From: Streptomyces termitum
Lineage (GTDB): Bacteria; Actinomycetota; Actinomycetes; Streptomycetales; Streptomycetaceae
Direction of reading: 5' to 3'
Assembly (NCBI RefSeq): GCF_014650175.1
Contig: NZ_BMUL01000009.1
Coordinates: forward strand, 186,001 to 250,000
DNA: 64,000 bases
Made by a program: the position numbers and the translations under genes. The notes below the pieces were generated by a model. That model did no database searches, had not been told where the DNA came from, and saw nothing but the letters and a program-made list of their open reading frames with translations. Shown piece by piece: positions 32,409 through 39,385 of the stretch. How positions within the stretch are numbered: position 1 is the first letter of the stretch; each line of letters opens with the position of its first letter.

Positions 32409-33509
32409 ATGCCCCTCGCCTCCTTCCCCCGCCCCGCGCACCGCCTCCACGTGGCCGCCGACGCCGCCGACCCGCGCGAGCGGGGACGGCAGCGGGGCGC
32501 GCTCCTCACCGGCGGACTGCACGACGCCCTCGACGTCTACGACCGGCTGTTCGCCCTCGCGGAGATACCCCGGACGACCGTCCGGGACGACGCCCACCGG
32601 GCCCTGGACGCCGTCGACGCCTTCCGGCCCGCCCTGCGCGCCCAGATCGAGGGCCTCGCGGACGGCGCCGGCGCCGACCTCTGGCGGGTCGCCGCCCTCA
32701 ACGCCCGCACCGAGATCCTCGCCCGGAGCCGCGCCGTCCCGCCCGGCGAGTGCTCCACCGTCGTCCGCCGGGTCCCCGCCCCCGGCGGCGGCACCACCCA
32801 CCTCGGCATCCAGACCTGGGACTGGCACGTCGAACTCGGCTCCTCCTGGCACACCGTCGACGCCGCCGGCGGCACCCACCGCTACGTCGGCCTCACCGAG
32901 CACGGCATCCTCGCCAAGATCGGCGTCAACAGCGCCGGCCTCGCCCTCCACTTCAACATCCTCGGCCACCGCGACGACCGCGTCGGCGGCATCCCCGTGC
33001 ACGTCCTGGCCGCCCTCGTCCTCGAAGAGGCCGCCGACGCCGACGAGGCCGTCGACCTGATCCGCTCCGCCCCGCTCACCTCCTCCGGCTCCTTCCTCCT
33101 CTTCGACGAGCGGCGCGCCGTCCTGCTCGACCTCAGCCCCGACGGCGTCTTCGAGGCCCCGGCCGTGGACGACGCGACCCGCCTGCGCACCAACCACTTC
33201 CTCACCCCCGCCCCCGCCCGCCACGAGAAGACCTGGCTCTACCAGCCCGACTCCGGCGAGCGCTACGCCTTCCTCCGCGACCGCCTCGCCCGCACCCCCG
33301 CCGCCGACCACGACGCCCTGCTCCGCCTCCTGGTCACCGGCCCCGGCGAACCGCCCGTGACCTGCGTGCCCGACCCCGAGGCCCCGCTCGGCCGGCGCTG
33401 GGCGAGCCTCGCGACCGTCCTCCTCGACCCGGCCGCCCGCACCGCCCGCGTCCTCGACGGCACCCCCGCCGAGCACGCCGACCGCCCCTGGTACGAGCTC
33501 CGCGCCTGA
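32409..33509 (+). CDS. C45-family (acyl-CoA:6-APA acyltransferase-like) autoproteolytic hydrolase
   Basis: A 366-residue Ntn-hydrolase of the peptidase C45 / isopenicillin N acyltransferase family. The nucleophile that would be exposed by self-cleavage is Cys115 in 'PPGECSTVVRR'. Other family landmarks are 'GADLWRVAALNARTEI', 'GIQTWDWHV', 'GILAKIGVNSAGLAL' and 'LRTNHFLTP'. Members transfer or hydrolyse acyl groups on amides; relatives act on beta-lactams, N-acyl amines or carcinine-type dipeptides. No beta-lactam genes are here. AGGAAG precedes ATG 32409. A palindrome at 32346-32367 suggests control by an unlinked repressor. Confidence 0.85.
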   Translation: MPLASFPRPAHRLHVAADAADPRERGRQRGALLTGGLHDALDVYDRLFALAEIPRTTVRDDAHRALDAVDAFRPALRAQIEGLADGAGADLWRVAALNARTEILARSRAVPPGECSTVVRRVPAPGGGTTHLGIQTWDWHVELGSSWHTVDAAGGTHRYVGLTEHGILAKIGVNSAGLALHFNILGHRDDRVGGIPVHVLAALVLEEAADADEAVDLIRSAPLTSSGSFLLFDERRAVLLDLSPDGVFEAPAVDDATRLRTNHFLTPAPARHEKTWLYQPDSGERYAFLRDRLARTPAADHDALLRLLVTGPGEPPVTCVPDPEAPLGRRWASLATVLLDPAARTARVLDGTPAEHADRPWYELRA

Positions 33510-33695
33510 CCGCCCGCCGCCGCGCGCCCCGGCCGGTCCCGTGCCCCTCCGTACGGCTCCGGGTACGGCCGCCCCCGCGCCCCGCCGCACGGACCCGGCC
33601 GGGTCCTCCCGCGCGACCGACCCCGTCCCCTCGGGCCGTACGCCCCGGTCCCTCCGGCCGGCCGGGGGCCGGGGCTCGCCGCGTAGGCTCGTGCC

Positions 33696-34652
33696 GTGTC
33701 AGCCTCCCGTCTCCACCGCGTCGCCGTCCTCGTTCTCGAAGGGGCCAAACCGCTCGACGTCGGCATCCCCGCCCAGGTCTTCACGACCCGCGCGAGCATG
33801 CCCTACGAGGTGCGGGTCTGCGGCGCCACCCCCGGTCTGGTGACCGGCGGCGACGGTCTGTCCTACAACGTCGCCCACGGCCTCGACGCCCTCGCCTGGG
33901 CCGACATCGTCTTCGTCCCCGGCTACCGCTTCCCCGACCGCGAGGACCCGCCGCCCGCCGTCGTCGAGGCCCTGATCACCGCCCACGCGCGCGGCGCCCG
34001 GCTCGCCGCCATCTCCACCGGCGCCTTCGCCCTCGCCGCCACCGGACTCCTCGACGGCCGCCGGGCCACCACCCACTGGCACTACGCCCGCGCCCTCGCC
34101 GAGAAGCGCCCCCTCGTCCGGGTCGACGAGAACGTCCTCTTCGTCGACGAGGGCAGCGTCCTCACCTCCGCCGGCGCCGCCTCCGGCATCGACCTGTGCC
34201 TCCACATCCTCCGCGGCGACCTCGGCGTCGGCGCCGCCAACCACGCCGCCCGCCGCCTCGTCGCCGCCCCCTACCGCAGCGGCGGCCAGGCCCAGTACGT
34301 CCCCCGCAGCGTCCCCGAACCGCACGGCGAACGCTTCGCCGCCACCCGCGAATGGGTCCTGCACCACCTCGGCGAACCCCTCACCCTCGACGTCCTCGCC
34401 CGGCACGCCGCCGTCTCGCCCCGCACCTTCTCCCGCCGCTTCGTCGAGGAGACCGGCTACACCCCCATGCAGTGGCTGCTGCGCGCCCGCGTCGACCGCG
34501 CCCGCGAACTCCTCGAACGCTCCGAGCTCGGCGTCGAGCAGATCGCCGCCGACACCGGCCTCGGCACCGGCGCCAACCTGCGCATGCACTTCCAGCGCAT
34601 CCTCGGCACCACCCCGAGCGAGTACCGGCGCACCTTCACCCGGGGCGCCTGA
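33696..34652 (+). CDS. GlxA-type AraC regulator with DJ-1/PfpI domain
   Basis: A 318-residue regulator. Residues about 8-175 form a DJ-1/PfpI-like amidotransferase fold ('VAVLVLEGAKPLDVGIPAQVF', quoted in part; 'RLAAISTGAFALAATGLL'), in which Thr replaces the usual nucleophile Cys of 'SVCTGAF', so it is a sensor and not an enzyme. Residues about 215-315 are an AraC HTH pair ('LDVLARHAAVSPRTFSRRF', 'GVEQIAADTGLGTGANLRMHF'). It starts at GTG 33696. GlxA in Streptomyces is named for a different protein; here only the Pfam architecture is meant. It is followed after 114 bases by GAPDH, where TGGCACGATCCTTGC (about 34670-34684) could be its binding site. Confidence 0.88.
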   Translation: MSASRLHRVAVLVLEGAKPLDVGIPAQVFTTRASMPYEVRVCGATPGLVTGGDGLSYNVAHGLDALAWADIVFVPGYRFPDREDPPPAVVEALITAHARGARLAAISTGAFALAATGLLDGRRATTHWHYARALAEKRPLVRVDENVLFVDEGSVLTSAGAASGIDLCLHILRGDLGVGAANHAARRLVAAPYRSGGQAQYVPRSVPEPHGERFAATREWVLHHLGEPLTLDVLARHAAVSPRTFSRRFVEETGYTPMQWLLRARVDRARELLERSELGVEQIAADTGLGTGANLRMHFQRILGTTPSEYRRTFTRGA

Positions 34653-34766
34653 CCCGCCCCGCCCGACCTTGGCACGATCCTTGCGGACCATGGCGATCTC
34701 GCCCCTGCCGCCGGGCGGCGCGGCGCGCGAGGCTGGATCACGAGAACACCGGAAGGGACACCGCTC

Positions 34767-35765
34767 ATGACTCGCATCGCCATCAACGGTTTCGGTCGCA
34801 TCGGCCGCAACGTGCTCCGCGCCCTGCTGGAGCGCGACACCACGCTGGAGGTCGTCGCCGTCAACGACCTCACCGAGCCGAAGGCGCTCGCCCGTCTCCT
34901 CGCCTTCGACTCGACCTCGGGCCGCCTGGGCCGCCCGGTCTCCGTCGAGGGCGACGTCCTCGTCGTCGACGGCCGCCGCATCAAGGTCCTCGCCGAGCGC
35001 GAGCCGGCCAAGCTCCCCTGGGCCGAGCTGGGCGTCGACATCGTCCTGGAGGCCACCGGCCGCTTCACCAGCGCCAAGGACGCCCGCCTGCACCTCGACG
35101 CCGGCGCCAAGCGCGTCCTGGTCAGCGCCCCCTCCGACGGTGCGGACGTCACCCTCGCGTACGGCGTGAACAGCGACACGTACGACGCCGAGCTGCACAC
35201 GATCGTCTCGAACGCCTCCTGCACCACCAACGCGCTCGCCCCGCTGGCCGCCGTCCTCGACGAGCTGGCTGGCATCGAGCACGGCTTCATGACGACCGTG
35301 CACGCCTACACCCAGGAGCAGAACCTCCAGGACGGCCCGCACCGCGACGCCCGCCGCGCCCGCAACGCCGCCGTCAACATCGTGCCCACCAGCACCGGTG
35401 CCGCCAAGGCCATCGGCCTGGTCCTGCCGCAGCTGGACGGCAAGCTGTCCGGCGACTCGATCCGCGTGCCCGTGCCGGTCGGCTCGATCGTCGAGCTCAA
35501 CACGACCGTCGCCCGCGAGGTCACCCGCGAGCAGATCCTCGACGCCTACCGCACGGCCGCCGAGGGCAAGCTCGCCGGTGTCCTGGAGTACTCGGAGGAC
35601 GAGCTGGTCTCCTCCGACATCACCGGCAACCCGCACTCCTCGATCTTCGACGCCGCCCTGACCCGCGTCGACGGCCGCCACGTCAAGGTCGTCGCCTGGT
35701 ACGACAACGAGTGGGGCTTCTCCAACCGCGTCATCGACACGCTGGAGATGCTCGCCGCGAGCTGA
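34767..35765 (+). CDS. gap: Type I glyceraldehyde-3-phosphate dehydrogenase
   Basis: A 332-residue glycolytic enzyme, complete. NAD-binding 'INGFGRIGRNVLRALLE', catalytic Cys152 in 'SNASCTTN' and His179 in 'MTTVHAYT', Asp33 in 'AVNDL' for NAD preference, and 'WYDNEWGFSNRV' at the end are present. Streptomyces often carry two or three gap paralogues; lack of pgk and tpiA next to it indicates this is an accessory copy and not the glycolytic operon copy. GGAAGGGA precedes ATG 34767. Terminated by a strong hairpin. Confidence 0.96.
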   Translation: MTRIAINGFGRIGRNVLRALLERDTTLEVVAVNDLTEPKALARLLAFDSTSGRLGRPVSVEGDVLVVDGRRIKVLAEREPAKLPWAELGVDIVLEATGRFTSAKDARLHLDAGAKRVLVSAPSDGADVTLAYGVNSDTYDAELHTIVSNASCTTNALAPLAAVLDELAGIEHGFMTTVHAYTQEQNLQDGPHRDARRARNAAVNIVPTSTGAAKAIGLVLPQLDGKLSGDSIRVPVPVGSIVELNTTVAREVTREQILDAYRTAAEGKLAGVLEYSEDELVSSDITGNPHSSIFDAALTRVDGRHVKVVAWYDNEWGFSNRVIDTLEMLAAS

Positions 35766-35784
35766 CCTCCCGTCACCTCCCCGC

Positions 35785-35817
35785 GACGCCCCCTCGGCCC
35801 CCGGCCGAGGGGGCGTC
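35785..35817 (+). terminator. Strong terminator hairpin after gap
   Basis: Perfect 15-bp stem GACGCCCCCTCGGCC (35785-35799) and GGCCGAGGGGGCGTC (35803-35817) with a three-base loop, 20 bases after the gap stop codon. Confidence 0.9.
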
Positions 35818-35833
35818 GTCGGTGCCGTCCGGC

Positions 35834-36013
35834 ATGATGTGGAGGGGCGCCGACGCCGAGGGGGAGTGCACCGGGAAGGCGTACGCGCGGGCGCTCCAGC
35901 ACGTCATCGACCACTGCGGCTCCGACCTCATGGACCTGGGCGTCCACTCCCGGCCCGATCTTCTGCTCGACCGACGGCCGAACGGCACGGCGGCCGAACG
36001 GGCCTACAGCTGA
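35834..36013 (+). CDS. Possible small ORF, 59 residues, unproven
   Basis: An ATG frame after the gap terminator encodes MMWRGADAEGECTGKAY and onward through 'LQHVIDHCGSDLMDLGVHS'. The middle looks protein-like and has two Cys, but the last 20 residues run into repetitive DNA (GCCGAACGG and GAACGGGCCTAC units, 35978-36036). AGGGG lies within the frame and not before it. I cannot match it to a family and give it low weight. Confidence 0.25.
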   Translation: MMWRGADAEGECTGKAYARALQHVIDHCGSDLMDLGVHSRPDLLLDRRPNGTAAERAYS

Positions 36014-36123
36014 ACGGGCCTACGGCCGAATGGCACGGCGGCCGAGCGGTTCCGCGTCCGAACGGCCGTGGGCCGGCCCGGAGTTCCGGGTCGGCCCACG
36101 GGCGGGGGACAGGGGGGAGGGGG

Positions 36124-37572
36124 CTAGTCGGTGCCGGTCTCCATGGCGGCGCGGTCGAGCGCCGTCTCCTCGCTGTCGGGGGTCTCGCCGCGCGAGGCGA
36201 TGACCTCGGCGCCGCCCTCGGTGAGCGAGCCGATCAGACCGGTGGCGGCGGCCTGCGCGGCGCCGATGGCCGGGCTGCCGGTGCCGATCAGGCCGATGCC
36301 CGCGTACTGCTCCAGCTTGGCGCGGGAGTCGGCGATGTCGAGGTTCCGCATGGTCAGCTGGCCGATCCGGTCCAGCGGGCCGAAGGCGGAGTCCTCGGTG
36401 CGCTCCATGGAGAGCTTGTCCGGGTGGTAGCTGAAGGCCGGGCCCGTGGTGTCGAGGATCGAGTAGTCCTCGCCGCGCCGCAGCCGCAGGGTGACCTCGC
36501 CGGTCACGGCCGCGCCGACCCAGCGCTGGAGCGACTCGCGGATCATCAGCGCCTGCGGGTCCAGCCAGCGGCCCTCGTACATGAGGCGGCCGAGCCGGCG
36601 GCCCTCGTTGTGGTACTGGGCGAGGGTGTCCTCGTTGTGGATGGCGTTGACGAGGCGCTCGTAGGCGGCGTGCAGCAGCGCCATGCCGGGCGCCTCGTAG
36701 ATGCCGCGGCTCTTGGCCTCGATGATCCGGTTCTCGATCTGGTCGGACATGCCCAGGCCGTGCCGGCCGCCGATGGCGTTGGCCTCCATGACCAGGTCGA
36801 CGGCGGAGCCGAACTCCTTGCCGTTGATGGTCACCGGGCGGCCCTGCTCGAAGCCGATCGTGACGTCCTCGGGGGCGATCTCGACCGACGGGTCCCAGAA
36901 GCGGACGCCCATGATCGGGTCGACGGTCTCGACGCCGGTGTCCAGGTGCTCCAGGGTCTTCGCCTCGTGGGTGGCGCCCCAGATGTTGGCGTCGGTGGAG
37001 TACGCCTTCTCGGTGGAGTCCCGGTAGGGGAGGTCGTGGGCGACGAGCCACTCCGACATCTCCTTGCGGCCGCCGAGCTCGGTGACGAAGTCGGCGTCCA
37101 GCCACGGCTTGTAGATCCGCAGGTGCGGGTTGGCCAGCAGGCCGTAGCGGTAGAACCGCTCGATGTCGTTGCCCTTGAAGGTCGAGCCGTCGCCCCAGAT
37201 CTGGACGTCGTCCTCCATCATCGCCCGCACCAGGAGGGTGCCGGTGACGGCGCGGCCCAGCGGGGTGGTGTTGAAGTAGGCCCGGCCGCCGGAGCGGATG
37301 TGGAAGGCGCCGCAGGTGAGCGCGGCCAGCCCCTCCTCGACCAGCGCGGCGCGGCAGTCGACCAGACGGGCCACCTCGGCGCCGTAGGTCTGGGCGCGCC
37401 CGGGCACCGAGGCGATGTCGGGCTCGTCGTACTGGCCGATGTCGGCGGTGTACGTGCAGGGGACCGCGCCCTTGTCACGCATCCACGCGACCGCGACGGA
37501 GGTGTCGAGACCACCGGAGAAGGCGATGCCGACGCGCTCGCCGACGGGAAGGGAGGTGAGAACCTTGGACAT
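36124..37572 (-). CDS. argG: Argininosuccinate synthase
   Basis: A 482-residue enzyme of arginine biosynthesis that joins citrulline and aspartate with ATP. The PP-loop is 'RVGIAFSGGLDTSVAVAW', and 'YTADIGQYDEPDI', 'NDIERFYRYGLL' and 'SDQIENRIIEAKSRGIYEAPG' (in parts) match the longer, E. coli-like ArgG subgroup and not the 400-residue subgroup frequent in Streptomyces. The 'ALTCGAFHIRSGG' segment is also typical of that group. ATG 37572 has no strong Shine-Dalgarno sequence. ARG-box-like sequence overlaps the promoter region. It stands alone, away from other arg genes. Confidence 0.95.
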   Translation of the reverse strand: MSKVLTSLPVGERVGIAFSGGLDTSVAVAWMRDKGAVPCTYTADIGQYDEPDIASVPGRAQTYGAEVARLVDCRAALVEEGLAALTCGAFHIRSGGRAYFNTTPLGRAVTGTLLVRAMMEDDVQIWGDGSTFKGNDIERFYRYGLLANPHLRIYKPWLDADFVTELGGRKEMSEWLVAHDLPYRDSTEKAYSTDANIWGATHEAKTLEHLDTGVETVDPIMGVRFWDPSVEIAPEDVTIGFEQGRPVTINGKEFGSAVDLVMEANAIGGRHGLGMSDQIENRIIEAKSRGIYEAPGMALLHAAYERLVNAIHNEDTLAQYHNEGRRLGRLMYEGRWLDPQALMIRESLQRWVGAAVTGEVTLRLRRGEDYSILDTTGPAFSYHPDKLSMERTEDSAFGPLDRIGQLTMRNLDIADSRAKLEQYAGIGLIGTGSPAIGAAQAAATGLIGSLTEGGAEVIASRGETPDSEETALDRAAMETGTD

Positions 37573-37576
37573 GGCA

Positions 37577-37607
37577 ATAGTATGCATGAATCCGCATGGC
37601 TATGCAA
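37577..37607 (-). promoter_or_regulatory. ARG box (ArgR operator) before argG
   Basis: An A+T-richer island reads, on the plus strand, TATGCATGAA (37581-37590) and GCATGGCTATGCAA (37594-37607), two tandem TGCAT-centred half-palindromes. This fits the actinobacterial ArgR box and lies 5-35 bases from the argG start. Arginine-dependent repression is inferred. Confidence 0.65.
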
Positions 37608-37697
37608 CGTGGGGTGATCTTCCCGTCCCGCGTCCGACGGATCGGGGGCCCGCCTGCCCGTCTGCCCGCCCCGCCCGCCCGGTCCGCCGCCCCGCCG

Positions 37698-38909
37698 TCA
37701 GGCCGCCAGCCGGTCGAGGGCCGCCGCCGTCAGGGCCGCGATCGCCGGGGACAGGGCCGTACGGACGTCCGGGGCGAAGGCGGGGGAGTGGTTGGGCGGG
37801 ACCCGGCCGCCCGTCGCCGCCCACTGGCGCGGCCCCGCCACCCCCGTCATCCAGTACACCACCGGCACCGCGCCCCCGGCCCCGAGCAGCGCGCAGTCCT
37901 CCGAGGCCAGTGACGGCGGCCAGTCCGCCACCCGCTCCGCGCCGAACAGCCCGGTGTGCGCGGCGCGGACCGCCGCCGTCGCCGCCGGATCGCCCCACAG
38001 CGCCGGGGCCCGCGACACCACCCGCACCTCCGGCTCGCGCGGACAGCCCGACACCGCGCACTCGCCCCGGACGATCCGCTCCACCGCCGCCACCGCCCGG
38101 TCCAGCGCCGCGTCCGTCAGCGCCCGCACCCCGATGCCGAGGACGGCCGTGTCCGGCACCACGTTCACCGCCGTGCCCGCCCGCACCGTGCCGACCGTGA
38201 CCGTCACGTGCTCGCCCGGCGCGGTCTCCCGGGCCACCACCGACTGGAGCCGCAGCACGATCGCCGCCGCCGTCACCACCGGGTCCACCGTCAGCTGCGG
38301 GGTGCCCGCGTGCCCGCCCCGCCCGTGCACCACCACCTCCAGGGCGGTGCTCGCCGCCGTCACCGGCGCGCGCGGGGTGCCGTGCGCGACCATTCCGGCC
38401 GGCAGCGGCGCCGCGTGCTGCGCCAGCACCGCGTCCGGCACCCCGAACCGCTCGTACAGCCCGTCGTCCAGCACCGCCCGCGCCCCGGTCAGGGTCTCCT
38501 CGGCGGGCTGCCCGAGCACCACCAGCGTGCCCCGCCACCGAGGGGCCGTCCGGACCAGCAGCTCCGCCGCCCCGGCCGCCGCCGCCAGGTGCAGGTCGTG
38601 CCCGCAGGCGTGCGCGGCGCCGTTCCCGCTCGCGTACGGCAGCCCCGTCCGCTCCTCCAGCGGCAGCGCGTCCAGCTCGGCCCGGAGCAGGACCCGGGGC
38701 CCGGGGCCGTTGCGCAGCACCCCGACCACGCCGTGGCCGCCGACGCCCCGGGCCACCTCCAGGCCCAGCGCGGCGAGCCGGTCGCCGAACACCCCGGCCG
38801 TCCGCTCCTCCGCGCCGGACAGCTCCGGCGCGGAGTGGACGTCCAGGTAGAGCGTCAGGGCCGGCCGGAGCACCTCACCGGCCAGGGCGAGCAGCGGGGA
38901 CGGGGACAC
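37698..38909 (-). CDS. M20-family amidohydrolase (second copy)
   Basis: A 403-residue di-metal amidohydrolase. 'LRAELDALPLEERTG', 'AHACGHDLHLAAAA', 'LGQPAEETLTGA' and 'NHSPAFAPDV' give the metal ligands and the catalytic Glu. The lid domain (about 185-300) has the 'VVVHGRGGHAG' dimer segment. Probable N-acyl-amino acid or hippurate hydrolase. GTG 38909 is chosen for a textbook AAGGAG site seven bases upstream. The gene is divergent from the RiPP precursor gene at 39113. It could belong to the RiPP cluster, but its sequence is that of general M20D enzymes and I regard it as a flanking gene. Confidence 0.88.
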   Translation of the reverse strand: MSPSPLLALAGEVLRPALTLYLDVHSAPELSGAEERTAGVFGDRLAALGLEVARGVGGHGVVGVLRNGPGPRVLLRAELDALPLEERTGLPYASGNGAAHACGHDLHLAAAAGAAELLVRTAPRWRGTLVVLGQPAEETLTGARAVLDDGLYERFGVPDAVLAQHAAPLPAGMVAHGTPRAPVTAASTALEVVVHGRGGHAGTPQLTVDPVVTAAAIVLRLQSVVARETAPGEHVTVTVGTVRAGTAVNVVPDTAVLGIGVRALTDAALDRAVAAVERIVRGECAVSGCPREPEVRVVSRAPALWGDPAATAAVRAAHTGLFGAERVADWPPSLASEDCALLGAGGAVPVVYWMTGVAGPRQWAATGGRVPPNHSPAFAPDVRTALSPAIAALTAAALDRLAA

Positions 38910-39012
38910 GGTTCTCCTTCTTGTACGCATGAGGGGGGCGCGGGCTTGTACGCGTGAGGGGGCGCGGGCGCCGGCACTGACCGATCGCACGCGCCGCGCG
39001 CCAGCGATGTGC

Positions 39013-39056
39013 GAGCGGACGGCGGGCCGAACGGTGAGCGGCGGGCGCTCCAATGG
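39013..39056 (+). promoter_or_regulatory. Possible SARP site and -10 element before the precursor gene
   Basis: Direct heptamers GAGCGGA (39013-39019) and GAGCGGC (39036-39042) are two helical turns apart, and exactly eight bases after the second comes CAATGG (39051-39056). SARP regulators bind heptamer repeats eight bases upstream of a -10 element. A start near 39063 would give a 50-base leader before the precursor ATG. This is a pattern-level suggestion. Confidence 0.35.
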
Positions 39057-39112
39057 AGGAGTCACCCACACGGCGGCCCCCTCACCGGGGACGCGGACCT
39101 TCCGGAGGCGTC

Positions 39113-39283
39113 ATGAACAAGGACCTGAGCACCCTCGCCGACGAGATCCTGGAGCTGGAGGCCGAGACCTTCGAGATCTCCGACTACTCGGACGCCAGCG
39201 AGGTCGTGCTGGCCGGTTCCACCAGCACCAGCTCCACCTCGACCTGCTCCTCCACCACCAGCACCACCTCCTGCTCCGCCTGA
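39113..39283 (+). CDS. RiPP precursor peptide with all-Ser/Thr/Cys core
   Basis: A 56-residue peptide. Residues 1-35 are an acidic leader with 'FEISDYSDASEV' (20-31), close to the 'LEIS-F/Y-xD' element of thiopeptide leaders such as nosiheptide's, and ending VVLAG. Residues 36-56 form the probable core: 10 Ser, 8 Thr, Cys45, Cys54 and a terminal Ala56, so 20 of 21 residues can be cyclised or dehydrated. CGGAGG lies six bases before the ATG. The gene is on the opposite strand from the enzymes and converges on the last of them. Leader cleavage most likely follows Gly35 or Ala34. Confidence 0.88.
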   Translation: MNKDLSTLADEILELEAETFEISDYSDASEVVLAGSTSTSSTSTCSSTTSTTSCSA

Positions 39284-39306
39284 CCCCTTCCCAGGGGCCG
39301 ACGCGC

Positions 39307-39341
39307 GCGCCCGGTGTCTCCTTCCCGAGGACACCGGGCGC
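39307..39341. terminator. Bidirectional terminator between precursor and YcaO genes
   Basis: Perfect 12-bp stem GCGCCCGGTGTC (39307-39318) and GACACCGGGCGC (39330-39341) with an 11-base loop, 24 bases after the precursor stop. A second G+C-rich dyad (CCGCGCGG repeats) follows at about 39355-39385. Confidence 0.8.
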
Positions 39342-39385
39342 ACCCGTGTTCCCGCGCGGCCGGCGGACCGCGCGGGACCGCGCGG

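Noticed and set aside
33696..34652. DJ-1/PfpI domain as an active amidase or protease
   Set aside because: The nucleophile position is Thr in 'ISTGAF' and an AraC HTH follows, so it is a regulator.
32378..36013. A 1211-codon plus-strand frame across the C45, regulator and GAPDH genes
   Set aside because: It is a +1 shadow of three well-supported genes and has Arg/Pro-rich low-complexity translation.
37698..38909. M20 amidohydrolase as a RiPP cluster enzyme
   Set aside because: It is divergent from the precursor, looks like ordinary M20D enzymes, and a second member lies at 5648; treated as flanking.
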